Notes under the pieces: model-generated | Told to the model about the DNA's origin: nothing | Databases searched by the model: none | The model's input: the letters and a program-made list of their open reading frames with translations, nothing else | Translations under genes and position numbers: made by a program | In this document: positions 1 to 10,400 of the stretch, piece after piece | Layout: each line of letters opens with the position of its first letter | How positions within the stretch are numbered: the first letter of the stretch is position 1 | Source: Sinorhizobium fredii USDA 205 | Lineage (GTDB): Bacteria; Pseudomonadota; Alphaproteobacteria; Rhizobiales; Rhizobiaceae | Assembly (NCBI RefSeq): GCF_001461695.1 | Contig: NZ_AUTC01000045.1 | Coordinates: 147,987-211,986 of the forward strand | Length of the DNA stretch: 64,000 nt | Direction: 5' to 3'

Positions 1-2196
1 CGACAGCTCGCGCGAGCCCTCGATGACAGCACGCGGGTTGTGCGCCTCGGCCCGGGCCTTCGCCACCTCCTCGGCGGTCATGCCGAAGATCTTGATGTTT
101 TCCTCGCCGACCCAGTCGCGCATCTCCACATTGGCGCCGTCGAGCGTGCCGATGGTCAGGGCGCCGTTGAGGCCGAACTTCATGTTGCCGGTGCCCGATG
201 CCTCCATGCCTGCGGTCGAGATCTGCTCGGAGAGGTCTGCCGCAGGAACCATCACCTCGGCCAGCGAGACGTTGTAGTTGGGGACAAAGACGATTTTCAG
301 GAGACCGCGCACGGCCGGGTCGTTGTTGATGACACGGGCGACGTCATTGGCGAGCTTGATGATCAGCTTGGCGTGATGGTAGCTCGGCGCCGCCTTGCCG
401 GCGAAGAGCTTGACGCGCGGAACCCAGTCGAGCTCGGGATGCGAGCGGATCTGATCGTAGAGCGCCACGGCCTCGATGATGTTGAGCAATTGCCGCTTGT
501 ATTCGTGGATGCGCTTGATCTGGATGTCGAACATCGCCGACGGATCGAGCCTGATGCCGAGGCTCGCCTGGACCACCTTCGCCAGCTTGACCTTGTTGGC
601 GCGCTTGACGGCGGCGAACTGTTCCTGGAAGTCCGCCTTGTCGGCAAAGGCGTCGAGCGCCTGCAGCGCCTCGGTGTTGTCCATGAACTCGTCGCCGATC
701 GCGTCCCGGATGAGACCGAACAGGCCGGGATTGCACTGCATCAGCCAGCGGCGCGGCGTGATGCCGTTGGTCTTGTTGTTGATGCGGTCCGGATAGAGCT
801 TGTGCAGGTTGGCGAACACCGTCTCCTTCATCAGGTCGGTGTGCAGCGCCGAGACGCCGTTGATCGAATGTGAGCCGACAAAGGCGAGATTGCCCATGCG
901 CACCCGCCGCTCGCCCGTTTCGTCGATCAGCGAGATGGAGCGGATTTCCTCGTCGGCTGCATGCTTTTGCCGGCGCGCCTCGATGAGGACTTTCGCATTG
1001 ATCGCGTAGACGATCTGCATGTGGCGGGGCAACAGCCGCTCGAAGAGCGGCACCGGCCAGCTTTCGAGCGCTTCCGGCAGCAGCGTGTGGTTGGTATAGG
1101 CGAAGGTCCGCCGGGTGATGTCCCAGGCCTCTTCGAAACCGAGCCCGTGGATGTCGGTCAGCAGGCGCACCAGTTCGGCGACGGACACCGCCGGGTGCGT
1201 ATCGTTGAGCTGGATGGCGACCGCATCCGGCAGCGACGTGAAGTCCGGATATTGCTGCAGATGCCGGCGCAGAATGTCCTGCAGCGAGGCGGAGGAGAAG
1301 AAGTATTCCTGTCGGAGGCGCAGTTCCTGGCCGGCCGGCGTGGCGTCGGCCGGATAAAGCACGCGTGTCAGGCTCTCCGCCTTGTTGCTCTCGCGCAGCG
1401 CACCGATGTGGTCGCCGGCGTTGAAGGCGTCGAGCAGGATCGGATCGATCGGCTGCGCAGCCCACAGCCGCAGCGTGTTGACCCGCTTTGCCCGCCAGCC
1501 GACGGCCGGCGTGTCGAAGGCGGTGGCGATCACCCGCTCCGCCGGCTTCCAGACGTAGCGCTGGACTTCCTCGTCGATATTGACCGTCTCGACGCTGCCG
1601 CCGAAACCGATCTCGTAGGAGCTCTCCCGCCGCTCGAATTCCCAGGGATTGCCGTGGGCCAGCCAGGTTTCGGGCAGTTCGACCTGCCAGCCGTCGGCCA
1701 TCTGCTGGCGGAACAGGCCGTGCATGTAGCGGATGCCGTAGCCATAGGCGGGGACATCGACGGTTGCCATCGACTCCATGAAACAGGCGGCAAGGCGCCC
1801 AAGGCCGCCATTGCCGAGCGCGGCGTCGGGCTCGAGCTGCGCCACAACGTCGATATCGACGCCCAGCGAGGCAAGCGCATCACGCATCTCGTCCATCAGG
1901 CCGATATTCGTCATGGCGTCGCGCATCAGCCGGCCGATGAGGAATTCGAGTGAAAGGTAGTAGACACGCTTCGCCCCCGTCGCATAGGTCTTGCGCGTCG
2001 AGTCCATCCACTTGTCGGTGATCCGGTCGCGGGCGACCAGAATGGCGGCGGTCAGCCAGTCATGCGGCTTTGCGACCTTCGGATCCTTGCCGATGCGGTA
2101 TTTGAGGCGCTCGAGAATCTCGACGGCAAGCTGGCCCGGTTCGGAGGATCTCAGGGCCGGCTGCGGCAGTTCGTTGGTGGAGAGCCGATTCATCAT
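1..2196 (-). CDS. glgP: Glycogen phosphorylase, 3' end cut by window edge
   Basis: Releases glucose-1-phosphate from glycogen by PLP-dependent phosphorolysis in the cytoplasm. The minus-strand frame runs open from an ATGATG start at 2196 to the window edge, giving 732 codons of a family that is usually about 815-830 residues, so roughly 90 C-terminal residues lie outside. The PLP-lysine signature EASGTGNMKFGLNG is present, with the lysine codon at 178-180 (about residue 673), followed by ALTIGTLDGANVEM. Other family blocks seen are YYLSLEFLIGR, EPDAALGNGGLGRLAACF and IQLNDTHPAVSVAELVR. Upstream, a strong intrinsic terminator separates it from the VWA gene, so it probably has its own promoter in 2197-2370. 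Identification is very secure. Other glg genes would be expected downstream, outside the window. Confidence 0.97.
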   Translation of the reverse strand, partial: MMNRLSTNELPQPALRSSEPGQLAVEILERLKYRIGKDPKVAKPHDWLTAAILVARDRITDKWMDSTRKTYATGAKRVYYLSLEFLIGRLMRDAMTNIGLMDEMRDALASLGVDIDVVAQLEPDAALGNGGLGRLAACFMESMATVDVPAYGYGIRYMHGLFRQQMADGWQVELPETWLAHGNPWEFERRESSYEIGFGGSVETVNIDEEVQRYVWKPAERVIATAFDTPAVGWRAKRVNTLRLWAAQPIDPILLDAFNAGDHIGALRESNKAESLTRVLYPADATPAGQELRLRQEYFFSSASLQDILRRHLQQYPDFTSLPDAVAIQLNDTHPAVSVAELVRLLTDIHGLGFEEAWDITRRTFAYTNHTLLPEALESWPVPLFERLLPRHMQIVYAINAKVLIEARRQKHAADEEIRSISLIDETGERRVRMGNLAFVGSHSINGVSALHTDLMKETVFANLHKLYPDRINNKTNGITPRRWLMQCNPGLFGLIRDAIGDEFMDNTEALQALDAFADKADFQEQFAAVKRANKVKLAKVVQASLGIRLDPSAMFDIQIKRIHEYKRQLLNIIEAVALYDQIRSHPELDWVPRVKLFAGKAAPSYHHAKLIIKLANDVARVINNDPAVRGLLKIVFVPNYNVSLAEVMVPAADLSEQISTAGMEASGTGNMKFGLNGALTIGTLDGANVEMRDWVGEENIKIFGMTAEEVAKARAEAHNPRAVIEGSRELS

Positions 2197-2371
2197 GAGA
2201 ACTGTCAAACCCTTGTTGCATTTCAGGAAACCGTAGGCCGAACCGGCCTGGAAAAGGCATTTATGCATCGATCCGAAGCGCTTGCAACAGGTGTTTTTAA
2301 ATGGATTAGATCACTGCGACGCCGGGCGCGGATGCAGTTAGGCTTCTATTTCAATAGTTTCGCAGGAAGAA

Positions 2372-2403
2372 AAATGCCGTCCGGCAGAGGCCGGACGGCA
2401 TTT
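2372..2403 (-). terminator. Intrinsic terminator of the VWA/TadG-like gene
   Basis: A perfect 14-bp inverted repeat (arms 2372-2385 and 2390-2403, 4-nt loop) contains GCCGTCCGGC. Read on the minus strand it is followed by a run of T residues, so it terminates the VWA gene upstream of glgP. The T-rich flanks on both sides mean it may work in both directions. Confidence 0.85.
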
Positions 2404-2462
2404 CAAAACGACTAATTCAGGCCCGACATCCCAGGTCTTAAGGGGCCTGCTGTTGAGGCCGG

Positions 2463-3704
2463 CTATTTCGTCAGGCGGGAAACCACTGCCGCGGCGCGTT
2501 CGCCAATGGCCTTGAAGGCCGCGACAAGGTCTGTGACTTCCTCGGCCTCGAAATAATGCGAGGTGGAGGAGGCGCAGTATTTCAGCAACGCCTGGCCGCG
2601 CGGCGGCGCCATGAAGGCGACGCTATAGATCTCGACCTTGTTGGCCTTAGCGGTGTCGCACCATTGCTTCGTGACCGTGTCGTCATTGGCGTAATTGTTC
2701 TCGCCGTCGGTCATGAAGACCATGTACCTCGACGGAACCTGGCCGTTCTTGGCGGCGTGCGCCGTTTTTTCCGTCTCCGCGATGACCTTCTGGTAGGCGG
2801 TCTTGAAGGCGCCAGCCGATGCCGTGCCGCCGGTTGCGACGAGCGCATTGACATAAGCCGCGGCGCCGCTCGTACCCCAGGCGAGTGTTCCCGCGGTGTC
2901 TTGCACAGAATTATAGGAGATCGCGGCGGTGCGGACATAGATCTGATCCGGGTCCGCGACCAGCAATTGCGCCAGCAGGTCGGTGACGGCAGTCTTCAGA
3001 GCGTCGATCTTGGTGACGTAGCAGGGACTGCTCGCCCAAAGATTGGGGTATCTGCTCCAGTTGGACTCCGTATAGTTGGGGCAGCTCTTTTTTGCCGTGT
3101 TGATTGTGTTCGTCTTCCATGCCATCGAGCCGGATCGGTCGAGGACCAGGTACATCGACAGCGCGTTCTTGCTCTCGGTCGCGCTTTCCGCCGTGGAGCT
3201 GGCTTCGAGCTCGATCGAATCCGTGCCGAGCAGCCGCGTCATGGCGTTGAACTCGATGACGTGCTTGTTGATGACGGTGACCTGGAAGATCTTTCCTTTC
3301 GTACCGTTGGGTGTCTCGGTGATGTTCACCTCGAGCGTGTTGACGTCGTCCCACGTTGGCGTCGACGACGCAGCGCCGGAGGAGGCTCCGTCTCCGCTGT
3401 CGGCCGGAGCATCGGGCGTCGTGGTGCCGCCGGCCTGGGTCTTCAGGAATTTGCGGGCGATCTCCTTGGCTGCCGCGATATCCGGCTGTTCGTCGGAGAC
3501 AAGCGCGGAGGCCGCCGCAAGGGCGGCCGCGTCGGTCGCGTCCTGCAGCTGGTTCTTCGTCATCAGCATGTTGGCCATGTCGATCGAAACGCCACCGGCT
3601 GCGAGAAGCAGCGGCGCTGCGACCGCCGTCATCATTCCAAAATTGCCGCCCCGGTCCTTGAGCATCGTGATGAAGGACCGGCCGATCATGGACCGTCTTC
3701 TCAT
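2463..3704 (-). CDS. TadE/TadG-like protein with von Willebrand factor A domain
   Basis: 413 residues from an ATG at 3704; an in-frame GTG at 3719 is the alternative. The purine-rich GGGGGTG six bases before the ATG favours the shorter form. The N-terminus has the Flp-pilus TadG-like layout: a short basic segment, then a hydrophobic helix (MMTAVAAPLLLAAGGVSIDMANMLM), then TKNQLQDATDAAALAAASAL. A low-complexity linker rich in T, P, A, D, G and S follows. The C-terminal half is a VWA domain with the MIDAS motif DRSGS in VLDRSGSMAWK and a later MTDGENN. It is probably membrane-anchored with the VWA domain outside the cytoplasm. No other tad/cpa genes are adjacent, so a role in pilus assembly is only inferred from the family. 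Confidence 0.82.
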   Translation of the reverse strand: MRRRSMIGRSFITMLKDRGGNFGMMTAVAAPLLLAAGGVSIDMANMLMTKNQLQDATDAAALAAASALVSDEQPDIAAAKEIARKFLKTQAGGTTTPDAPADSGDGASSGAASSTPTWDDVNTLEVNITETPNGTKGKIFQVTVINKHVIEFNAMTRLLGTDSIELEASSTAESATESKNALSMYLVLDRSGSMAWKTNTINTAKKSCPNYTESNWSRYPNLWASSPCYVTKIDALKTAVTDLLAQLLVADPDQIYVRTAAISYNSVQDTAGTLAWGTSGAAAYVNALVATGGTASAGAFKTAYQKVIAETEKTAHAAKNGQVPSRYMVFMTDGENNYANDDTVTKQWCDTAKANKVEIYSVAFMAPPRGQALLKYCASSTSHYFEAEEVTDLVAAFKAIGERAAAVVSRLTK

Positions 3705-3878
3705 GTTTCGCACCCCCACACGTTGTAGCTTTTCGCCTATGACACTAGCGGTGATGCGTTACGGTCCCGTTGAGACGATCGCTGCAATCTTAGCGAAACT
3801 GCCAGAAAGCCCATGTCTTCTGGGGGCATTCGGCGAGGCCGAACTGTGCGAAAACGGTGCGAATTGTACTGTTTCAGG

Positions 3879-4757
3879 TCATTCCACGGGAATGACGTCG
3901 ACGGCCTGTTCGGTTGTGTGGCTGCCGTAGCTTTTCAGCACACCGATGACCGGCGCCACGTCGCCATAGTCACGGCCATGGCCGACGACGATATGATCGG
4001 TGCCTGCCGGAATATTGTTGGTCGGGTCGAGTTCCATCCACCCGCCGGTTGTGCCGCACCAGAAGCGGACCCAGGCATGCATGGCGTCGGCACCTTCAAG
4101 CCGCTCCTTGCCGGGCGGCGGCAGGGTCCTGAGGAACCCGCTGACATAGCCGGCGGGGATGCCGAGGCTGCGCAGCGCCACGATCATCACATGCGTGAAA
4201 TCCTGACAGACGCCGCGCTTCAGCCTGAAGGCTTCGGCGGGCGTCGTGGTCACGGTCGTCGCTTCGGCATCGTAGACGAAATCGCGGTGAATGCGCTCGC
4301 AGATGGCGCTGCCGATCTGACGCACCGTCATGTTTTCCCCGGCGATCTCGCGCGCATAGGCGGCGATTTCCGCAGCCTCCGGCAGTAGCGGACTCGGGCC
4401 GATGAAATGGTGCGGCGATTCTACATCGATCGCCCAGCAGGAGGCGAGCTGCGGGGGCAGGCCGGCCAGAGGCGGCGATAAATCGGCGGTGAGCTCCGTC
4501 GCCTCGGCCTGCACGCGCGCCTGCATGCGAATGACCAGGTTCTCGTGTACCGAGCGGAACAGGATGGAGGTGGTGGCGTTGGCAAAGAAATCGACGCTCT
4601 CCGACCGCTCGCCCGGCGTGGGCTGGAACGTGACGGAGCCGGCGATGAGGCGCTGTCGGCCCGGAATTGAGGCGGGCAACACGCGCACGAGATGGCGCCC
4701 GCCGCTCACCGGAACCTCGTAGCCGTAGGTGATCCTCAAGTTGATGTCATAGAGCAT
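3879..4757 (-). CDS. Transglutaminase-like cysteine peptidase-fold protein
   Basis: 292 residues starting at MLYDINLRITYGYEV, which is how this family usually begins; an in-frame start 25 codons upstream would add an unlikely extension. The N-terminal beta domain is followed by a transglutaminase core with a complete Cys-His-Asp triad: Cys184 in RGVCQDFTH, His227 in DAMHAWVRF, Asp244 in MELDPTNN. Proteins of this type sit beside circularly permuted ATP-grasp/alpha-E proteins and a DUF2126 transglutaminase, as here (same strand, 253 bp downstream). That context suggests protein or peptide modification, either cutting or forming isopeptide/amide links. The actual substrate is not known. No proteasome-like Anbu peptidase gene, which often joins such clusters, is seen. 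Confidence 0.88.
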   Translation of the reverse strand: MLYDINLRITYGYEVPVSGGRHLVRVLPASIPGRQRLIAGSVTFQPTPGERSESVDFFANATTSILFRSVHENLVIRMQARVQAEATELTADLSPPLAGLPPQLASCWAIDVESPHHFIGPSPLLPEAAEIAAYAREIAGENMTVRQIGSAICERIHRDFVYDAEATTVTTTPAEAFRLKRGVCQDFTHVMIVALRSLGIPAGYVSGFLRTLPPPGKERLEGADAMHAWVRFWCGTTGGWMELDPTNNIPAGTDHIVVGHGRDYGDVAPVIGVLKSYGSHTTEQAVDVIPVE

Positions 4758-4809
4758 GGGAAGTGCCGCCCTTCGCTGGATCACGATACGGTATTCGTTT
4801 GCCACAATG

Positions 4810-4967
4810 ACCCCTCCCCAACCCCTTCCCACAAGGGGGAGGGGCCCGGTGGCCGCGGCGCTCGCCTGTCATTCCAAACTGGCGTCCAGCACCAAGGTTG
4901 ACGGGAAGGTGGGGTGGGTTCGGCAGAGAAAGCCCGTCCCCCTTGTAGGGAGGGGTTGGGGAGGGGT
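4810..4967. repeat. Inverted pair of C/G-rich intergenic repeat units
   Basis: Unit 1 (4810-4845) and unit 2 (4932-4967) are 36-nt copies in opposite orientation that match at 33 of 36 positions when one is reverse-complemented. Both contain CCCTCCCCAACCCC followed by ACAAGGGGGA, so each unit is itself able to fold. They flank 86 bp without a gene. The arrangement resembles the mosaic palindromic intergenic elements common in rhizobia and lies between two genes of the same strand. Confidence 0.75.
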
Positions 4968-5010
4968 GGCATCCCCACACGCGTGCGCTGCTGTGCCGCC
5001 TCATTCCACT

Positions 5011-7419
5011 CTAGCCGAGATAGGTTTGGGCGAGCAGGTCCGAAAGTTTTTCGAGGTCCTGCTCGAGCCGCTTGTAGACCGTCTCGTTCATCGCTTCCGG
5101 CGTCATCACCGCAAGCCCGGAGTGAAGCCGCATCGTTTCCCGGTAGAAGGGTGACATCTGGCCGTTGACGAAGGCGTTCGGCAGCAGCTCGACCTCCGTC
5201 TTGATCTCGTTCAACTGAAAAAGCACGGAGCGGGGGTTGAGCGGGTCGAGCGCCAAGAGGTCGGTGACCGTCAGGGCGGCCGTGTTGACATTGTAACGGC
5301 GGCGATGGGTCATGACGCTGTCGCCGATCTCGAGCAGCATGTCATAGGCGCCGTCCGGAGCCTCCGGTCCGGACATGTGCCCGAGCAGCCTCGTCATGTG
5401 CAGGCCACGCTCGAGATAGCGGCCGATCGACAGGAACCGCCAGCCGGTGAAGCGATACATGTTCTCGTGGACGAGACCGGCAAAACCCGCAAGCTTGCGC
5501 AAGAGAATGGTCATCGCATGGGTCGCGTCGTCGCCGGCCTGCACTGTCGCATGGAATTTGCGTGCCGTTTTCGACAGGTCGTTCAAGGCGAGCCAGCCGT
5601 CGGGGGAGAACCGATCGCGGATGTTGCCGGCGCTGAAGAGCGCGCTGTCGATGTTGGCAAGCAGGCTCACCGGTACCGGCTGGCGCGTGCTGATGTCGAG
5701 CGCGGAGAGGTAGCTGCTGACGTCCTTCAGGAGCGGCATGCTCGGATCGGCCGCTTCGGCAAAGCGAGCGTGCCAGGCGCGCAGGATCCGAAGCGCACCC
5801 TCCGCTCTCTCGATATAGCGGCCGAGCCAGAAGAGATTGTCCGCCGCGCGGCTCGGCAGGCTGCCTGGAAGATTGCGGGTGAAGCTCTCCTCGGCCGGGA
5901 GCAGGGTGGTGCGCTCGACCGGTTTGTCGCTGACGATCCAGACATCGGCGGCGGTGCCGCCCGCCTGCATGGCGATCGCCGCCACGTCGTCGCCCGAGCC
6001 GATGCGGGCGAAGCCGCCCGGCATGATCTGCCAGCCGTCGCGGGTGCGTGCCGCAAAGACGCGCAAGCTCATCGGCCGCGGCGTCAGCCGCCCGCGCACC
6101 CAGGCCGGCGTCGTCGACAGGGTGACGACCTCCTGCCCGACGAGCTTGCCACCATCTGTCGCCAGCCATTCGGCGACCGAGGTCCTGGCGGTGTCGCGCA
6201 GCGAAGCGCCGAGCACCGATTGGCCGTTGTCGTCGAAGAAGGGCCGCGTCGAATAGGCCGGGCCGATCACCATGCCCTCGATGTTGTTCGCGACCTGCTG
6301 GCGCTCCGATTCCTGGCCGCACCACCAGGTGGCGATCGACGGCAGCTTCTGCTCTTCCCCAAGCAAATGGCGACACAGCGTCGGCATGAAGGCGAGGAAG
6401 GCACGCGTCTCGATAATGCCGGAACCGATCGCATTGACGATCGAGACGGAGCCGGCCCGGAGCGCTTCGACGAGGCCGGGCGTGCCGATATGGGAGGATT
6501 GATCGAGTTCGAGCGGATCGGCGAAGGAGGCGTCGAGGCGGCGCCACAGCACGCCGATCGGCTTCAGGCCGGCGACGGTGCGCACCATCACCCGGCCGCC
6601 GACGACCGTCAGGTCCTCGCCTTCGAGCAGCATGAAGCCGAGATAACGGGCGATATAGGCATGCTCGAAATAGGTTTCGTTGGCGATGCCGGGCGAGAGG
6701 ACGGCGATGCGGTCGTCCGGATGCAGCTTTTGAGCTTGCAGGGTGTCGCGGAACGCCCCGAAGAAGCTCGCCAGGCGGTGGACGTGGGTTTCGGCGTAGA
6801 GGTTGGAAAAGGCGCGCGTCGTCGCCACGCGGTTTTCCAGCGCAAAGCCTGCGCCGGACGGCGCCTCGCTCCGGTCGGAAAGAACCCACCAGTTGCCGTC
6901 AGGCCCTCGTCCGATCTCGAAGGAACAGAAATGCAGGAAATGTCCACCCGCCGGGTTAACGCCGGCGAGCGGGCGCAGGAATTGCGGGTTGGATGCGACG
7001 AGGGCCGGCGGCAGCAGGCCTTCGCGGACGAGGCGGTTCTCGCCATAAATGTCCGCGACCACCTTCTCGAGGAGCTCGGCCCGCTGGATCAACCCCTCGG
7101 AAACGACAGCCCATTCGGCTTCGTCGATCAGCACCGGTATGTGCGACAGCGGCCAGCTTCGTTCGGTGTTTTCCTTGCCATAGGCCCGATAGAAGACGCC
7201 GGCGTCGCGCAGATAACGGTCGGCGCGGGCGAAGCGGTTGGCGAGCTCCGTTTCGTCCATTCGGCCGAGCGCGGCAAGCAGCCGCTGCCATACCGGTCGG
7301 ACGTTGCCCTGGGGGTCGAGCATCTCGTCGGCGACGCCCGGCAGGGCGCGATAGCCGAACGCCGGGTCGCCATCGAGCCGCCTCTTGCTTGTTGCCTCTG
7401 CCGCCTGCTTCTTCGCCAT
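5011..7419 (-). CDS. Circularly permuted ATP-grasp type 2 / alpha-E domain fusion protein
   Basis: 802 residues. The first roughly 470 residues are a circularly permuted ATP-grasp domain (DUF404/DUF407), with blocks such as PLSHIPVLIDEAEW, LSPGIANETYFEHAYIARYLGF, EGEDLTVVGGRVMVRT and SIVNAIGSGIIETRAFLAF. From about residue 500 an all-helical alpha-E domain (DUF403) begins at ADNLFWLGRYIERAEGALRILR. In many bacteria these two domains are separate adjacent genes; here they are fused. The family is predicted to be a COOH-NH2 ligase acting with transglutaminases to make or attach a peptide. The ATG directly abuts the TAA of the upstream DUF2126 gene and its AGGAG ribosome-binding site lies inside that gene's end, so the two are translationally coupled. 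Confidence 0.9.
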   Translation of the reverse strand: MAKKQAAEATSKRRLDGDPAFGYRALPGVADEMLDPQGNVRPVWQRLLAALGRMDETELANRFARADRYLRDAGVFYRAYGKENTERSWPLSHIPVLIDEAEWAVVSEGLIQRAELLEKVVADIYGENRLVREGLLPPALVASNPQFLRPLAGVNPAGGHFLHFCSFEIGRGPDGNWWVLSDRSEAPSGAGFALENRVATTRAFSNLYAETHVHRLASFFGAFRDTLQAQKLHPDDRIAVLSPGIANETYFEHAYIARYLGFMLLEGEDLTVVGGRVMVRTVAGLKPIGVLWRRLDASFADPLELDQSSHIGTPGLVEALRAGSVSIVNAIGSGIIETRAFLAFMPTLCRHLLGEEQKLPSIATWWCGQESERQQVANNIEGMVIGPAYSTRPFFDDNGQSVLGASLRDTARTSVAEWLATDGGKLVGQEVVTLSTTPAWVRGRLTPRPMSLRVFAARTRDGWQIMPGGFARIGSGDDVAAIAMQAGGTAADVWIVSDKPVERTTLLPAEESFTRNLPGSLPSRAADNLFWLGRYIERAEGALRILRAWHARFAEAADPSMPLLKDVSSYLSALDISTRQPVPVSLLANIDSALFSAGNIRDRFSPDGWLALNDLSKTARKFHATVQAGDDATHAMTILLRKLAGFAGLVHENMYRFTGWRFLSIGRYLERGLHMTRLLGHMSGPEAPDGAYDMLLEIGDSVMTHRRRYNVNTAALTVTDLLALDPLNPRSVLFQLNEIKTEVELLPNAFVNGQMSPFYRETMRLHSGLAVMTPEAMNETVYKRLEQDLEKLSDLLAQTYLG

Positions 7420-10400
7420 TTACACTCCTGCCGGACGCCTCAAGTCGAGCGTCAGGGGAAACTCCGCCGATGGGGTCTCGGGTCGCAGCCGATACATGCC
7501 GGTCGTGTGGCCCCAGGGCTCGAAGCGCGCCAGCCGGCGTGCCTCCGCCTCATTGCCGTTGACCGGGAACGTCTCATAGTGACGCCCGCCCGGATGCGCA
7601 ACATGGTAGACGCAGCCTCCGATCGCCCGATTCGACCATGTATCATAAACGTCGAATGTAAGGGGAGTGTTCACCGGCAAGACGGGGTGCAAGCCGGTTG
7701 CCGGCTGCCAGGCCTTGTAGCGCACGCCGGCGACGGCGATGCCGTTCGTGCCGGTTTTCGAAAGCGGCACCGACCGGCCGTTGCAGGTCACGATGTAGCG
7801 ATCGGGATTGCCGGTCTCAAGCTTCACCTGAAGACGCTCTACGGACGAGTCGACATAACGCACCGTGCCGCCGATCGCGCCCTGCTCGCCCATCACATGC
7901 CAGGGCTCGAGCGCCTGGCGGATTTCGAGCTTCGCTTCCTCGTATTCCACCTCGCCGCAGAAGGGAAAGCGGAATTCGAGCTGTGCCGCGAACCATTCCG
8001 GCCGGAAATCGAAGCCATGAGCTCTCAGATCAGCGAGGACGTCGAGGAAATCCTGCCAGACATGATGCGGCAGCATGAAGCGGTCGTGAAGTGCCGTGCC
8101 CCAGCGCACGAAGCTGCCGTCGACCGGGTTCTTCCAGAAACGGGCGATGAGGGCGCGGACCAGCAGTTGCTGGGCAAGCGACATGCGGGCATTGGGCGGC
8201 ATCTCGAAGCCGCGGAACTCGATGAGCCCGAGCCTTCCGGTCGGACCGTCGGGCGAAAAGAGCTTGTCGATGCAGATTTCGGAGCGGTGCGTGTTGCCGG
8301 TGACGTCGACGAGCAGGTTGCGGAACAGCCGGTCGACGAGCCACGGCAGCGGCGGCATGCGGCCCGCGCCGGGCGCCGGCACCTGGGCGAGGGCGATTTC
8401 CAGTTCATAAAGTGAATCGTGGCGTGCCTCGTCGATGCGCGGCGCCTGGCTGGTGGGTCCGATGAACAGGCCGGAAAAGAGATAGGAGAGCGAGGGATGG
8501 CGCTGCCAGTGCAGCACGATGCTCTTCAGGAGGTCCGGCCGGCGCAGGAAGGGACTGTCATTGGGGTTGCGACCGCCGACCACCACGTGGTTGCCGCCGC
8601 CGGTTCCAGTGTGGCGGCCGTCGATCATGAACTTGTCGGCGCCGAGCCGGCTCTGGCGCGCCTCCTCGTAGATCGCCGTGGTAATGTCGACGCATTCCCC
8701 CCAGGTCGACGCCGGGTGGATGTTGACCTCGATCACGCCCGGGTCGGGTGCCACCCGGATGACGTTGATGCGCTCGTCCTGCGGCGGAGCATAGCCTTCG
8801 ATGTGGACGGTGAGGCCGAGCGCCGCGGCGGCCCGCTCGGTCGAGGCGATCAGGTCCAGATATTCCTCGATGTCCGTCGTCGGCGGCATGAAGACGCTGA
8901 GCCGGCCGTCGCGCGGCTCGACCGTGATCGCGGTGCGCACGGAGCCGGCGATCTCGTCGCGCGAGACGGGCAGCGGCGTTTGCGGCTCCTCGGAGGGCTG
9001 GAAGCGTGACTGTTGGGCGCGACCCTTCTCTTCGGTGAAATCGGGCAGGTCTGAGCGCCGAACGGTCGGGTCGACCGGATTGATATAGGGATAGGAGGAG
9101 GGGGCGATATAGGGCAGAGAACCGAGCGGCAGGCGGTAACCGACCGGACTGTCGCCGGGCACGAGAAAGATCTTGCCGCGCCGGGTCCTCCATTTCTCGC
9201 TCGTCCATTTGCGGCCCGAGGCCCGGGAATTCCAGGCCTGCACCGGCAGCACGTAGCCCGTCGGCGTCGTCAGGCCCCGTTCGAACACGCGGGCCAGACG
9301 GCTGCGCTCCTCCGGATCCTTGAGCTTCGAGTTGGACGGATCGACATTGTTCGGCAGGTTCGCTTCCTTGATGACCCATTCGGCCGGATCCTCATAGGCC
9401 GGAACGACCATCTCGGCTGCGACGTCGAGTTCGCCGGCGATGGCGACCAGCAGGCGCTCGGCATCGCGCTCCGCAACATCCTTCCTGCCGCGTTCCTCGG
9501 CAATCAGATCCGGCCGCTGCCAGATCGGCAGGCCATCCCGGCGCCAGTAGAGCGAGAAGGTCCAGCGCGGCAGGCTTTCGCCCGGATACCACTTGCCCTG
9601 TCCGTAGTGCAGGAAGCCGCCTGGCGCGAAGCGCTCGCGCAGGCGGCGAATGAGCGCGTCGGCCTTTTCACGCTTGGTCGGACCGACGGCGGCCGTGTTC
9701 CATTCGTCGGATTCGAAGTCGTCGATCGACACGAAAGTCGGCTCGCCGCCCATGGTGAGCCGCACGTCGTTCTCTACCAGCACCCGGTCGACTTCGTTGC
9801 CGAGCGCGTTGAGCGCCTCCCAGCTCTCGTCGGAAAAGGGCTTGGTGATGCGCGGATGCTCGGCGACGCGCGCCACCTTCATGTCGAAGGCAAAATCCGA
9901 CTGCGTGTTCGGATCGCCGAAGAAGCCGCCGGAGATCGGTGCAGCGTTGCGATAGTGCGGGGTGGCGGCGAGCGGAATGTGGCTCTCGCCGGTCAAGAGG
10001 CCGGAGGTCGGGTCGAGCCCGACCCAGCCGGCCCCCGGGAGATAGACCTCGGCCCAGGCATGCAGGTCGGTGAAGTCGTGCTCGGTGCCGGAGGGGCCGT
10101 CGAGGGCCTTGAGGTCCGGCGTCAGCTGGATGAGATAGCCGGAGACGAAGCGGGCGGCATAACCGAGATTGCGGAGGATCTGCACGAGCAGCCAGCTCGA
10201 ATCGCGGCAGGAGCCCCTGGCGAGACCAAGCGTCTCCTCCGGCAACTGCACGCCCGGCTCCATGCGGATGACGTAGCCGATCTCCTTCTGCAGCCGCGCA
10301 TTGAGGCCGACCACCATGTCGACGGTGCGCTGGCGCGAGCGATCGACGCCTGCAAGGAAGGCCGAGAGCCTTTCGCCCGCCGGCTCCGGCGTCATGTAGA

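Noticed and set aside
40..1953. Long plus-strand frames opposite glgP.
   Set aside because: They mirror the glgP codons; glgP motifs on the minus strand account for the sequence.
5305..8415. A 1036-codon open frame on the plus strand opposite the ATP-grasp and DUF2126 genes.
   Set aside because: It is the antisense shadow of GC-rich coding sequence: the minus strand has complete recognisable domains and the plus frame has none.
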